Source of the DNA: Rhyzopertha dominica | Lineage: Eukaryota > Arthropoda > Insecta > Coleoptera > Bostrichidae | Reading direction: 5' to 3' | Length of the DNA stretch: 64,000 nt | Assembly: GCA_025024175.1 (NCBI GenBank) | Contig: QCXZ01000137.1 | Span: 65,622,911-65,686,910, forward strand | Part shown: positions 32,770-46,249 of the stretch, in pieces | How positions within the stretch are numbered: the first letter of the stretch is position 1 | Layout of the letters: the number at the start of each line of letters is the position of its first letter | Program-made: the position numbers and the translations under genes | The notes under the pieces: model-generated | Told to the model about the DNA's origin: nothing | Seen by the model: only the letters and a program-made list of their open reading frames with translations | The model's database searches: none

Positions 32770-33413
32770 TAATGGCAGACAGGCGATTGACCATTCGTTA
32801 GAAAGGTGAAATTACAGAATTTTCATATGATACAATAGAAAAAATATTAACAGATATTTTAGAAAAAGCTGTCCGTACGCTGGGCTCCAAGAATGTTATC
32901 ACCTGACCACAAACGTTCGAGAGTCCGTATTTCTGAAGCCAGTCTTTTACAGTTCAAGCAAACCTGAACAAGCTCCTCTCTCGATGTGTAACTGTTGAAA
33001 CACCCACCACCATTTAAATGGTTGATTTTTTGGAACGTAGACACAAAAGATATGTTCCCACTATGCCAACTTAACCTCGAAGTTACGACGAGAAAAATTG
33101 AGCAAAATAATTTTGTTACATCAGGACAACGCTCCTATATACAAGAGCCATCTTGCAATAAGGGCTGTTCTGGACGGAGGATTTGAATTGCACGGACGCG
33201 CTTCGTATTCACCAGACATTTCTCCTAGCGATTATTTCTTATTTCCGAAATTGAAAAAATACCTTCGTGGGACTAGATATGATCACGATGATGATTATGA
33301 AGTCTGACAGCAGTAAACGACTGGTTAGATGACCAACCACTAGAGGAATCAGAGTATTGGAATATCGTTGGACTAAATGCATCCAAGTTCAAGGGGACTA
33401 TGTCGAAAAATAA
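32770..33413 (+). pseudogene. mariner transposase remnant
   Basis: It begins with MADRRLTIR, then YDTIEKILTDILEKAVRTLG, the second helix-turn-helix and linker of mariner transposases. The first Asp block is degraded near 32990. ILLHQDNAPIYKSHL holds the second Asp. SYSPDISPSDYFLFPKLKKY supplies the third, 34 residues on as in DD34D enzymes. After another shift the C terminus WTKCIQVQGDYVEK ends at the stop 33411-33413. The HQDNAP motif shows that this belongs to a different mariner lineage from the copy at 1555-2861. No inverted ends were located. Confidence 0.82.
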
Positions 33414-36400
33414 ACGTATAATACTATTTTCATGTTTTGTGTATTTCTATGTCAGGGATCGTAATTAATAATCTTCCCTCGTATAACTAAGGTTTTGCGT
33501 GGCATGAAGTGCAATTTTGTACAAGTAGTAATTCGCGACTTGACTTGATTTTCCAGTTGCTTGACTTGAATGAAAACAAGTCATTATTAGCTACTGAACG
33601 TCTTGTATTGTCAAGTGTTTGAGAAATCAAGTTTTCAAATACTTTAGGCGGGGAATTTGTACTGCGAAACCAGCAAACTGAACCTATGTATGTAATAATT
33701 TGGAAGTCAATACAGAGTTTATTTTTCGGTCCGTTTCATCAATTTTATTAACGAGCATAATTATGCACTGATCAAAACTGCAGAACAATTAATATAATTT
33801 AATCAATATAATTTATAATGAGAACAATTAGAATAGGCAAGTTCTTGTAACTGTATATAGTCCTGGTTCATTCATATATAACTTCCATATTTAATGTTGT
33901 TTTTTTTTTATTACCCGGGCCGGCAAATTTAATTTCGTAAATGACACATTCACTGAAGAACAAGAAAAAGATTCAACAAGAAAAAATATAAATTATCATC
34001 ATCATCCAGCAGTCATGATGAGACTGACCAAGGCGAGTGTATGCATTTTGCATGTTGCTCTCGATAATATGCGAACTTGGGACTGGGACCTGTTTTATTT
34101 TGCAGAAATTCTTTATTCTAAATCTTATAAACTGTCAGGTCTAAATAAATCTGGATGTTAAATAACATCCTAGAAAAAAATTGTAAGTGGGCTGTACTTT
34201 CGCTACACCCGTAATTTTAACGTGGACACGTCTGATGCATTTGAGAAAACCTGGTAGCGTTGTTTTGAAATTTTGCCTAACACCATATTATGATATGCTT
34301 TATCCACTATAAACGATTTTTTTTCATCTTCTGGAACCAATTTGCCTTTTTTTGGTTCATTATATTTTTAAAATTCAAATGCAATGAAAATGTTATAAAG
34401 GTAGCGAAGCTTTTCTTAAACATGCCTACATCTATGCTATGAGGTTAAAACTAACAAATTCGCATAAGGAACCTAACCTTAATTAAAATAACACACACGA
34501 TTCTAATTTCCGCGGACTATAGTTCCTTGAGAATGATTGCAATTGTCGAACATTTTAGTTCATTTTTACGCCGTGCATGTTTTTTTATTGAATATCGTTG
34601 GTTTCGCCGGTTGCATGATATAATTGATGTGACATGTGACCTTGTGAGTAAAAGCATCAGGTCACAATCGTATCCAATTTCGAATGACCAGACATTGTAA
34701 GTGTGGTATTGGTCGCTAAGAGAAAAGTGTAAAACGTTACTACGTGACTAAGGCTTCGTATATACAGGGCTCTCTGATAGCGGTACATGGTATTTTCCTA
34801 TTAGCATCGCTAGATGGCACTAACCATCACTAGTATTGCACAGAATGTACCCTAAAATGAAGGATAAAAGGTGTCCGCGTTAACAGTCTAGCAAAGTTAA
34901 ATGCGAAGACCGCGTTGTTTAGACTATTGATTCTCGTCGTCTCGTCTCGTCAAGGTGTGGACAAACCTTTATGTCGATGCGAGGCCCACTCTTGCCGAAA
35001 CAAAATGTTCTGATATGGTACGTTCTCATCTTCGTTAGCAGAGAAAAATACAACCAACATAGGATATCTAAATAATAGGTAGCAGTCAGAATTAAGTCGA
35101 AAAACCGCTGCAAATTGAATCAATACTTCCGCATCTAATTGCCAAAATAACATTCACGGTTTATTTTTTAACACTATATGATCAGTAATCAGGTTTTGAG
35201 CATTTTTCCCTCTACACATTTTTTTTCTAAGCAAAAATACACAATTTCTTTAAATCTGTTTTTTCCAAATAACTCGAATAATAAGAGTGCTTATCGATCA
35301 GAAATTTGATTTTCTATATAATTCCAAAATAAGTTTCTTGGAAATATTTCGAAAATGTCAAAATTTTGGACACTTTTTGCGAGAAACTTCATTTCCTATC
35401 TGATGGTATTTTCGTTTTTTGAATATATTAAGTATTTTCTGAGATATTTAGGAAAAACAGTTTTCTTTAAGTGACGCTTTTTTGCTAATATTTGCTAAAC
35501 AGTTTGCTGCACCAAAAATTTATAGGGACGAATAATATTCGCAGTTATACTACTAATCACATACTAAAACGAAAAAAAAATAAAAAAATAAAAATTTGCA
35601 AAAAGGGTAGTTACTCCACAATTTCACCCCCTTCCCGACACCCTACTTACTCCAAAAACAATAAGTTGCTTTGGGTAGTAGAGATTCATTTTTATGCCAA
35701 ATTTCAAGTATATATATTGAGTCTTTCGAAAGTTATCACGTCCACAAACAAAACCACAGACACAGCCAAGAAATTTTATTTGCTCAAATTTTGTTTTCTT
35801 TATGTTTTCGGCCATTTTAAAGCAATTAAAAAAATAAAAATTTTCGATGTGGAAGTACAAATAGGACTTTAAGCGGCGCCGCCCTATAATTCTCATCCAC
35901 ACATTCAATTTGCAACGTTGAGTGTAACATTTTTGTATCTAATGGTGATTTTGTTAAGATCAATACCTGCACTTAATTCCTGTAACAGTTGCAGTACAGA
36001 TTATACTTTTTTAATAACCGTGAAACAAAAGAATAATTAACGTTGGGATTTAGAGGAAGCCCTGCTTATTGCCCCCCGCCCTACCCCCTTCACCAGAAGA
36101 ATAAAAGATGTAACAGCCACATTAATATTTTTCTGTTAGCTGAATTTAAGAAACACTTGCATTTCAGAGCCGAAAGAAAAATAGGAAGTATTTTCCACTC
36201 GTTTTCTTAGACTAGCAATAAATGATATGCTAATTTGATATTCAATACATGTGCGGTCGAAAAACAGTATAAGGCAAAACCCAGCGCTCTTATGCTCCCA
36301 TACGTGTCTGTTATCTCTACATCGGACCGAGCACGCATTAGGTTCGTTGCTACGTTAAACGCTGGTGCCTTCCAGTTTCTGTGTTTAATTACCTCACATT

Positions 36401-37554
36401 AAAGTGCCAAGTACGCGGCAGTACACTTATGAGCTTATGATGGATACTCTTGAGAATCGTACTATTTTGTTCTAATCCGGCAACAAATCAAGCCGCTGAA
36501 CCCACATAATGCTCACCGCAGTTTTCCCGTTTGGTACTTTCCACAATATATCATTAACTGGTCGCGCTAAAACAATGACCTCCTTCAATTAGTGAATTCC
36601 TTCCTCGGGATTTACTTCTTGTAAGGATGGTATAGGCTAAAATGCAGGTCATGTCCCTGCACGTGCAGACGTTGCCGCTTGGGTGTTGTTAATGGTACTA
36701 TGGTGTAATAGTTCTTTTATTTACTTGCTTCGCAAGGGAATACCAATTAATGCAATTTGCTAATAGCTCTCCAGATCTCGTAGAACTTGTTTATCCACTC
36801 CTGGATTAATAGTTATGCTTTATTTTTTTAGCTTTTAGATGTCGTCCAAAAAAAACCTATAAACTTCACAATATGAGCTACATATTGCTTTAAAAATGTA
36901 GTCTGTCTGTTATTTACATGCAACCACCAGCATATGGCTATCTAGATACTACCCATTCTTGGAGTATATAGCTAGTCCTATTTAAATATACCCAGAAATG
37001 TAATATTATACTGTAACATACGACTGAATGTACCAATCATTCGCATTATATATTTTCTACTGACGAAGGTGAAAAATATATACAAGGTATTCCACGAGCG
37101 ATAATGATCCCGACGACATTGCAAATGCAACCCATAAAACAATTATAGAGCCAATGTGGTCATTTTGAGAATTGAGAATCCATGAAAAACGAAAGAAACA
37201 GATATGATTTTAATTTATACTGATGCTGCCTCCCTTTTATACAGGCTGTGTTTTCCAAATAGGAGTGTCGGCAGGAGCGACACAATCTTCAAGTGGCAAA
37301 CTGGTCGCCAATGAAAAAATCATGAGAAAGAACAACAGAAGCAGACAATGAAATTAAAGATTCGGCAATGGTCGATGCCAGTCCTCATAAGTTTTGAAAA
37401 GAGGCCGATTATCCTAACAGGCTTTTGTAACTTTTTTCGAGAAAACCAAAACTTGAATGCCGGATTTATCAGATGAAGCAATATTTTCTGATAATAGTGA
37501 TATGCATCACTATGCATGAGAATTAAATTATTGGACCTTACTTTTCACGATAGT
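33414..37554. other. Anonymous stretch
   Basis: No gene or element was recognised. A perfect palindrome GGATGTTAAATAACATCC is at about 34152-34169. An A-rich patch lies at 35570-35620. Confidence 0.4.
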
Positions 37555-37958
37555 TTAAACGGAAATAGTTGATTAATTTTTTTAGGAAACCTTTCACCAG
37601 AGCTTCCTGAAGACGTAAATTTACAAGTGAGACAAAATTTATGGTTCCTACAAGATGCGGCACCAGCGCATCAACATAGAATAGTGCTAAATCATCTTGA
37701 TTATTTGGTTTTACTCATGGATAGGAAGAGGTTCAGTTGTTCCATGGGTAACAAGAACGCCGCACCTTACTCTTCTTGATTTTTTTTCTATGGGGAACGG
37801 TAAAAAAACAAGTCTATCAAACATCAGTTTTTAAAATTAGATACATACGTGATTCGTGTAGATTCTTCACTTCAGAAATGTTAATACGAATTAAAGGTTG
37901 CTTTAAAATTGTGAAAAGAGGGAAATGCAATATTTTGAACACTTCTTACATCAATTAA
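37555..37958 (+). pseudogene. Insect DDE transposase fragment (DUF4817-associated family)
   Basis: Frames read LPEDVNLQVRQNLWFLQDAA and APAHQHRIVLNHL, then after shifts MDRKRFS or WIGRGSVVPW and LLDFFLWGTVKKQVYQT. They match an arthropod transposase family whose hallmark is MWF.HDGAPAHF, WIGRGGP..WP.RSPDL and PLDFFLWG..K..VY. I recall this family as often having an N-terminal DUF4817 domain. The segment spans the second catalytic Asp (LQDAAPAH) to the C-terminal helices. Frameshifts and stops make it inactive. It converges tail to tail with the next copy. Confidence 0.68.
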
Positions 37959-38039
37959 ATTGAATAAATATTTTTTTCGAAACTAATATATTTTCCACAA
38001 TTTCAATTTAATTAAAGCAAATAAGTGAAGATTAAGACG

Positions 38040-38545
38040 GAATTTACAGCTCATCTCTATGTTTCATGCTTTTCGACGAAAAACTGTTATCCATGTTACC
38101 TCTGCCAATGTATTTTGGGTTGCATCTTTAATCTCGCCAAGCTCATTGTCATTCCTGAAAATTCATTGCACAGGAGTCTTATATACAATTTTTCTAAAGA
38201 AATTTAACTTGGGGGATCGAGCTGGGCAAACTGACCTGTCCAGCGATGTGATATAATTCATTTAAACACTGGCGTGCTCTTATTTTCAAATGGGCGGGGG
38301 TCCATTATGCTTAAACCACATTGCTCTTCTGTCACCTAAAGGCGTATCATCAATGAGTACCAGAAGCACTTCTCAAAAATTGGCTCTATATATCTCTATC
38401 TAATCAACGCCGCAGGACTGTCGTCCAATTTAGTGATTTTCAATAGTTGCAACCAATATAAGTAAAGAAAATTCTTATGGGTGATGAGCTTCAGCTAAAG
38501 CAGGTGGGATTTCATGTGCCTACCTAATTAGTACAGAGAAAAATC
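38040..38545 (-). pseudogene. Insect DDE transposase fragment, same family
   Basis: The minus strand reads PLGDRRAMWFKHNGPPPI, where the catalytic HDGAP is changed to HNGPP. Then come LNELYHIAG, SVCPARSPKLNFF and KIVYKTPVQ. These line up with VPL..RR.MWFQHDGAP, LN..Y..RWIGR and WPARSPDL..LDFFLWG..K..VY. Multiple stops and shifts. It faces the copy at 37555-37958 across about 80 bp. Confidence 0.62.
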
Positions 38546-41249
38546 AACAGGTTGTTTATTGAGTGTCTTCTCGATACCGGAATATTATTAACTTCATTTC
38601 TATCACTTGGTTATTCAGACAAACATTTAAAACTATATTCTTTTCACCCTCTTTAGGGGGTTATTCCTTCACACGGATGTTTAAGTTGGACTTTTTCTTG
38701 TTTACTTATGACCTTTATAGAGTGAGCGAAGTTGCTGTATTCGGTAAATATAGCATTATCTAACTAACCCAATGAACTTTGAGAGACAAAACACTTTGTA
38801 CAAATGAGGAAACCTATTAATACTGTCTCGTGCACAAGACATAAGCTCTGAAGCTGCACTTCATCCTGGCGACCCAATTCTCAGCCAAGGACACTTGATG
38901 GAGCATTGGATAAATTTACTGATATAGCTTCGGGCACATCGGTCCGAGACTAATAAAATTATATCTTCCCTCTAAATGGGTTATGGCGAGTTCGTGCAAA
39001 TTACGGAAAAATGTCTTTCACGAATAGCCGCACTCAGAGCAATAATGGCTAGCACGCGGTTATCCCATTCAACATAAAAGCAAGTAGGAATAATGGCATT
39101 TCTGTATAATAAGGTAAACACACGCAGAGCTATTCAACTGCATATCTCATCGACTGGCCATTCTTCCTTAACTGTACACGGCAACACTTGGAATAACTTA
39201 TTCTGTTGTTCCGTGGATTCTACAAACCTATATCCCTTTTCGACCTCTGACCCCGCTGCCTTGACTGCTCAACAATACGTGACCAATAACGACTATATCC
39301 ATCCCATTAAACAAATAAAATTTACTGTTACACCGCAATATGGGTGATCGCAAATTCATTTGTCAACATCACTGGAATGCGTAATATCCATAAAAGAGAA
39401 CACCTACTTGGATACAGCTTATTAAGCAGCGTGTATAAACTCGGCCCCGTGTATAATATAAAGCTGATAAATTTGCATATTGCATGAGCCCACGGGGCTC
39501 GCATTATTACTTACCGGGCTCATTAAAAATCATTATACGCTTACATATTAGCGGGCGGCTTCTAAGAGGTGTACATTTTTGAGCTGGGCCGAAACTACCT
39601 AGAGGTTGCCGCAGTTGGACATCCACACTTTAGCCAAGTCACTTCATAGTGCCAGTGGCAAGTCTGTCGAGATCATTTTTAAAAATCATACATGAAGCCT
39701 CTGTTAGGGTGTATTTAAAACGCAAGGTTGCTGAACAGACACTCAAATAATTACTAGGTAAATAGTTTCTATAAAATTTGAAGTCTAGATACTACTTTAC
39801 TGCCTTTCTTTTGTTGGTGTGTGTCCAGAAACAGGTCTTAAAAAACAATGCATATCTGTTGAAATGCCTTAACAATTCTGTAATGCATATGCTCCAGTGT
39901 GCCCTTTAATGGTGATTTTCATGAACTCCCACAAAAGGAAGTCGCAGACTGTGAGACCTGGAGGCCTTAGCAGGCAATATCTGGATAAACAACTTCGGTT
40001 GAGTAGCGAGAAGTAGGTATATGTTACAACCACATAAACTGTCGAGTAATTAAAAAAATAAAAAACAATTCTGAAGGAAGTCTAAAAATACATTATACAG
40101 CTCAAATGATCAGAAATAAACACAGGGCTTACTAAATTCCTGCGCCTGTATTCAAAGACCACTTATACTGATTTCGAAAATGACTCATTTGATGTGTATC
40201 ACAATATTATTACCTATGCCTATTACACTAAACACAACCAGCCTTAATTATAGACAAACTTAGTGGCTACTATAATAAGGCTCGTCTGGGAAACAGGAAA
40301 TATTGACAAGTAAATCCAATCGACAAAAAGACACTACTGAGGGCTTATTGCGGTCCCTACTTTAGATGTCTTTAGGTCGTGCCTTTTCTTCGAGTGCAAG
40401 ACACCTAAACGTACAAAAAATCGTTCGATTATTGGAAGAAAATGCTTATAACTATGTATATCCCACGAAGGATGACAAACTGCAAGGTACCATGCGACAC
40501 AGCGCAGCATAAAGAACAGCACCGCGCGTTGTGAAGCAGTTTATCATTTTTTTAAACTAAATAATGCGACCACAAGGAACTGATTTCAGATTCGTGTTCA
40601 GGAGGGCACATTCTAGGAGTACGAAAAATATTGCAAATTGGCGAAGGTGGGTATTCTGCATGGTTACAAATACATATTTCGGTCCGACTCCATACCAGTT
40701 CAAAATATGCTCGCTGCAATATGATAAAAATCACTACCTATTTCGATTTTACAAGTAGCAATAATCGTGAACCTAAAATATCTGTATCTATCTTATATTT
40801 AATAAAAACCCTAGATAGGCTATTCAGTATTTAGGTGCTTATTTACGGATGTTCTTGGAAATGATGTACGAATTGCCTAGATATGCCAAATACTGTAAGT
40901 TACAAATGCCTTTCAACATTAAAAAGGCAACAAGTAAATAATATTTTGTCAGGTATTGGCAAAAAGAATATTAATTTCATACCTTGTACCGTGCTTGAGA
41001 TTGACCATAATTGATATACAGAACTCTTTAAGTTATCGCAAGTCGTAAGGCAACCACTGAACTACATGCAAAGCATTTCGTCATAGTCATAGAGAAGAGA
41101 TAAAGTCAATAAACTCAGCGCAAGAAAAACAGGCTTAAAAGTGACAAAGTAAGGTTATTTTTTAACATAATGGTCCTGCCTTTATTGGCAATTAGCCAGT
41201 ACATTACCTTAATTTTTTCTTTATAGAGAAATTACATATACATTGTATA
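38546..41249. other. Anonymous stretch
   Basis: Only anonymous short frames were seen (for example 39093-39347). No repeat class was recognised. Confidence 0.4.
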
Positions 41250-41400
41250 TAAACAAACATACACGAACACACATGCCCTAGGCGGGACTCAAACCCGCAG
41301 CCTTGGGGATCAGAGGCAAAGTAAGGTTATGTCGTTGTGTTGAACTCTCATACGTGTAATTTGCCGCTAACACACCACTAGTTGGCCTTTTGGTAGCTAC
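41250..41400 (-). repeat. tRNA-derived SINE-like sequence
   Basis: On the minus strand an A-box-like AGTGGTGTGTTAGCGGC is followed about 60 nt later by GCGGGTTTGAGTCCCGC. The latter is a T-arm stem-loop with the B-box GGTTTGAGTCC. The body does not fold as a normal tRNA, and no TSD or tail was resolved. A tRNA-derived SINE head is the best guess. Confidence 0.48.
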
Positions 41401-42849
41401 TAAAGTGAGTACTATAAATATGACACCTTTGGTAGGATGTTAGTGGCCACCAGCTAATACGACGCTATCAAGCTACTAGGACTTAACTATGAATAATGCT
41501 GAACTTGTCTTCTCCTTTACCTATTTTACTGAGAATCTACCGACAAAAACTGACTCTTCTCGATATCGTCCTGGAATAGCTATTAAGCATTACTTCGTAA
41601 TGGATTTTGTAGTAGGCAATTTATACTGTATTATTCATTTTACAAATGCTGGACTGCGGGTCTTCCTTTAGTGATTCTGAGAAAATAAATTGATTCTCTT
41701 CTAGAAAAACTTTTAAATGTCACTTATGATTTAGCAATTCTTTGTGGTATGTAAACCTTGGATGCCAATAAATCATTACTGTAGTAACTTTCAACGAACA
41801 AACTAATTCTTTGCGTAAAGGATTTTCCTCAGCGTAGCACTACTGGTAGCGTTTATATTCAGTTGAGTTCAAGTTCAGGTTTTATTTTTGCACCAATTAC
41901 CATACCCATATTACCAGCGTAACATGTGATAATTAAAAACAAGACAAATAACGTAATTTGTGAGCCACATTTACAGATATTTTCCCAACGTTAAACGCAT
42001 ATGAAGTCATAAAGACTGATTAAATGAGGTAAAACCCATTACCACTTAGATGAATGTAATTAAAACTGTAGTGCAAGTCGTATAAATATTCTATCAGTCT
42101 TGGGCAAACACCGCCAGAGTGTTAATAAACTAAGAGCTGCCTAATAGATAAGATTCAAACTGACCACAGCGTCAACACCAGGGTTACCTAAAAACTGTTT
42201 GTTGTTTCTATAATTCAGACGCAAGTTTTAGAAGTGCTTTTTTCGCACTGCTTCACCCATTTAGTATTAGTTTTAACTGGCGACCTATACCATCTATTAA
42301 GCCTCAATGGCACACTTCGCGAGTTATTTGACTTTTTTTTTCAAATTATGACATTTACATTGTTTTGCGTTATTTTGAATATATTTTAAATTAAACTTGT
42401 TGGAAGGGTACGGCTTTCACGATACATTTCCGGAAATAATAGGCAATAGGCACCATATACAATACTAAGTTTATAAGTCTTTTTAACTGAAATATAATTT
42501 ATGAGTAACAATAATTAAGTAATTAATTAACTATTTTTTAAATGGGATTCCATGTTTTTCATCTCTCAGTTTGATGCAGAATTAAAATACCTGTCTTTTG
42601 ATGTAGGTTGACGGTATACATTATTGGTAGTTTCAGAGATTACGTTTTCTTTAGAAATCTTGAATATTTGGTTTGTAGTCAAAATGTCGATAGACTGTAG
42701 TTTTACGATTTATGTCAGACAACGACTTAGAAAAGTAAAACAACTATTTTGTAAATAAAACGAATAATTTAATGCCCCTTTGGGAAGCAGATTTTACATT
42801 AAACAATAAATAACAAATAACTGAACCAAAGTACAATGCTAATAGCAGC
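41401..42849. other. Anonymous stretch
   Basis: No recognisable feature. Confidence 0.4.
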
Positions 42850-43015
42850 AAAAATAAAAACAATTTTCATGAACACTTCAAAATGCGTTTCGTATTCGTT
42901 CCATCTTGCCTCTCCAAGTGACGCCACAAAAAAAAATCAAGTTTCGTTAGGTCCGGAGACAGCGCTGGCACAGCGTGGGACTTCATCCTCAGATCTCCAG
43001 TCCATCTATTGGGAA
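42850..43015 (-). pseudogene. Insect DDE transposase fragment, same family
   Basis: The minus strand reads PALSPDLTKLDFF and then, after a one-base slip in a T run, FLWRHLERQ. This corresponds to WPARSPDLTPLDFFLWGHLK of the family seen at 37555 and 45111. Only this block is preserved. Confidence 0.48.
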
Positions 43016-43667
43016 GGTAACAATAACATTAGATGTATTACAAGTAATATATCCTCTGAAGTTTCCATATTTATCTCATCTCATACTTAGACGTGGATTT
43101 TGGATAACATCATCGACTTCTGAAGCTTGATCTTCCTCGTGCGATGTTGATTTTATGTAATCCTTTTTCTCATATCAAACACAGCCAGTTGTATTAAATC
43201 TGTCTTTCAAACATTTAAATGCCGCTGCGTTAGGTTGCGTACGCTAAGGAAAAAGTTGGACGTACAGCCTGGAAGTAAGCATCGGATTCTTTCTGCTTCC
43301 TCCAAAGTACCTACACTAGTAAACCACGTAAAGACTTTTAAACTTTAATAGACAATTGTTATTTCTACATTTATAACTGCGGGATGAAAATAATAATTAT
43401 TCTTGCTTGAATTAGTAAAAATTGAGATTCATTAATAATTGTATTTAAATTAAAATCGATTTATTGATTTAATATCTATATTATATGCTTGACTATTATT
43501 TAGGGGGATGATAGTGAAAACCGTACCCTTCTAGCTGTTTTGGTTTCGAATATATTCAAAATGGCGCAAAATGTTGTAAATGTCAAATAACTAAACCGTG
43601 CGACTGAGGCTTACTTTAATATTATTAAAGTAACATTCATTTTTTTACGACAAATCCAAGAAATGCA
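43016..43667. other. Anonymous stretch
   Basis: No recognisable feature. Confidence 0.4.
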
Positions 43668-43802
43668 ATAACATACAGGGTGTTGCATTTACAATATTTT
43701 GTAAATAATTCTAGATATCTTTCATTTGAACCATTTTTGTCATTTTTAATTAGACGCTTATTAAATACCGATTCGCGCTTGGTGAATCACCCTGTATGTT
43801 AT
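43668..43802. mobile_element. Small MITE with CAGGGTG ends
   Basis: ATAACATACAGGGTG at 43668-43682 is the exact reverse complement of CACCCTGTATGTTAT at 43788-43802. If the element proper starts at CAGGGTG, the flanking ATAACATA is part of the symmetric boundary. The 135-bp unit has no coding capacity. The CAGGGT end is shared with the larger element at 44664. Confidence 0.68.
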
Positions 43803-44663
43803 CCAGGGTGAAATCCACAGATTTTTTCTCGGTTCTGAAAATGTATACAACCTTCAAAAACCTAATTCCGCGAAACACTGTTAACCACATTAATAATCAT
43901 TTTTAAGTGGCTTTATAGAGAACAAGATACACAAAACAAAATGATGCTGGTTTGAGCTTAAACCTTTACTGAATGAGAATACAATTAATAAACACGAATA
44001 AGACACCTAGAGACCTAGACACACCGTCAAAAGTAGTATGTGGCAAAGATATTTAAGTTATCATCTATTAACTAGGTAGAACTGAATTATTGCACATTTG
44101 TAACAAACGTCTAGGAGAGGCATATCGTGACCGGGAAAGTGGCTCATATAACTAGCAAACTGGGTTTCTCACCGGACTGCAAAAGGTTGCGTATGATATT
44201 AATGGAGTCCGTGCGGGCGTTCTTGAGGACGTTCCATAGAAAAATCGTGCTCACGGCGGTCAGTACAGTTACTTAACGGATGTGTCAAAAATATTTTTCG
44301 CCACGGATGTTTTCCCTTACCACCTGACTTATCCATACGTGGTTTTTCATATAATTATAACCTGAATTCGGTACACACCGGTTGCCATGCATGCGAACTT
44401 TACCGGTTTCTTGCCATGCAAGCTGCAGTTGCGTTTCTTATAAACTTATCGAAGATAAGTTTAAGTGCAATAAAATCCCTAGAAAAATAGTACTTAAAGT
44501 GAACTAGTATCTATATTTATTTATGTAAGTATAATCAAGACTTTTTTTGAACTAATATAGGTCAAAGATATTAGTTTCTGTGTTGTACGATTAGCACTAA
44601 GTGTGGTAATATAAAAAAATCTAGAAACATTACAAGAAACTTATCTGCAGATAGCTAATTATA
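43803..44663. other. Anonymous stretch
   Basis: No recognisable feature. Confidence 0.4.
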
Positions 44664-45110
44664 CAGGGTATCCCGAAATTACGCGGATAACGCTTAACTG
44701 TATATTTGTAGAATCGAATGAGCACGATTTATTGTGAAAGTTTTTCGTTTTTGAGTTACAACCCTCCATAGCATAACAGAAAAAAATGGCTTTTCGATAA
44801 TAACTCTGTAAACAATTAACTTACGATAACAAATTTTTGCAGTTGACTGTGATTCATTAGCACACTCTATTCGTGAAAAATTTGACAAATTTTGCGAACC
44901 GGAAGTTGTTTTTTTTCGTTTCCGAGATACACTTGGAACAAGTGAAACTTTGACGAAGATTAACCTAGGCTACTTCATTGTAAAGATGCTTCAAGTATCT
45001 AAATTATTTGCCTCTTTGAAAATTTGTCTAAAGTTAACCGACGCGACATCAGTACTCCGAGTTCTAAGAGTGGCTGTAAGAAAAAGTGTGTAAGCCGTAT
45101 TTGTGGAACA
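44664..45110 (+). repeat. Long terminal inverted repeat, left
   Basis: Pairs with 46250-46729, from CAGGGT at the tip to CCGTATTTGTG at the inner end. Several indels separate the arms. Confidence 0.78.
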
Positions 45111-46010
45111 TCAATTCACTGGCTTAATTTATAAGTTTGTTCTTTATTTGCCTCATTTTAGGAACTTACGTACATGCCTCTCATATTGGATAAAGCTCAT
45201 ACGAAATATCGGGCTGCATCTAAATCGGATTCCTTACCATACAACTTTTGCATAGATTGACAGAAGACTTAGAGGCATTTTGAGGCACAGTTCTGGTAAT
45301 GCTGGACATCCTCGGCAGTTAAATCCTGGCGTTGAGAAAGAAGTCTTGCATTCGGTCGGAACTGTCCCGAAAAAAAGTGTGGAAGAATTTCCAAGAAGTT
45401 GAATATATTCAAAACTATTGTTCACAAAGTACTACAACAGCTGTGCTTACGTCCGTCCCATCTGTTGGCGGTGCTAAACACCAACGCGAGGGTGGAATTC
45501 TGCAGGTGGTTGATGAATGGCTTTATAGTTCATCTGCGTTTCTTGGGAAACACATTTTTACAGACGAAGCATGTTTCACAAGAGAAGGTGTGATAAATAT
45601 TCACAACTTACATGTATGGAGTAATGAATAACCACATACGCCCCTCTTCTTTTCAAAGGCAATTTAAATTAAACATTTGGACATCGTTGGTTACAATTTA
45701 AATCGGGCCAGTGGTTATATCTCCTCGATTAAATGGGGCAGTTTATTTAGATTTTCTAGCACATCGACATTATTGCTTCAAGATATTCCATTGCAAGTTC
45801 GTTTAGATATAATTTACAAACCAATGGACTTTTTCTTACAGGGCACTTTGACAGTAAAAGTATTCCGTACACCCGTAGAAACTCAGGAGGAATTATAGGA
45901 ACGGACATACGCCAAATACCTAACGTTTTTGGAAATGTTAGGAATTCTCTCTTGCGCCGAGCACTTGCTTGTGTACGGTAAAATGTCGAACATTTTGAAC
46001 ATGTATTAAT
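45111..46010 (+). pseudogene. Insect DDE transposase (DUF4817-associated family), internally deleted
   Basis: The N-terminal part is degraded. From about 45500 the blocks are clear: FCRWLMNGF, FLGKHIFTDEACFTREGVIN (first catalytic Asp) and HNLHVWSNE, then NIWTSLVTI, IGPVVISPRLNGAVYLDFL and DIPLQVR. The protein then jumps to MDFFLQGTLTVKVFRTPVET and QEEL. The HDGAPAH and SPDLT blocks with the second and third catalytic positions are missing, an apparent in-frame deletion of about 60 codons near 45790. RNSLLRRALACV and VEHFEHVLI form the normal C terminus near 45945-46010 after further shifts. It sits between matching long inverted repeats. It cannot be active. Confidence 0.75.
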
Positions 46011-46249
46011 ATAGCTTGTTAATTTTGTTATGTCATCTAATTTTTCTGTTAGGTAATTGATTGCTTTTAAATCTATAATGCTTGTTTTTGTTAATAATGA
46101 CAATTCATATCGGCTTTGTTAATTATGATATGCAGCGCCATAACTTCCAAGAATGTGTGATTCATAATTTAAGTTAGTCAAAATAAGTATTAACAATAAT
46201 AACAACACGGACAAATAAATAACAAAGTAATAAATTAAGACAGCTTCAC

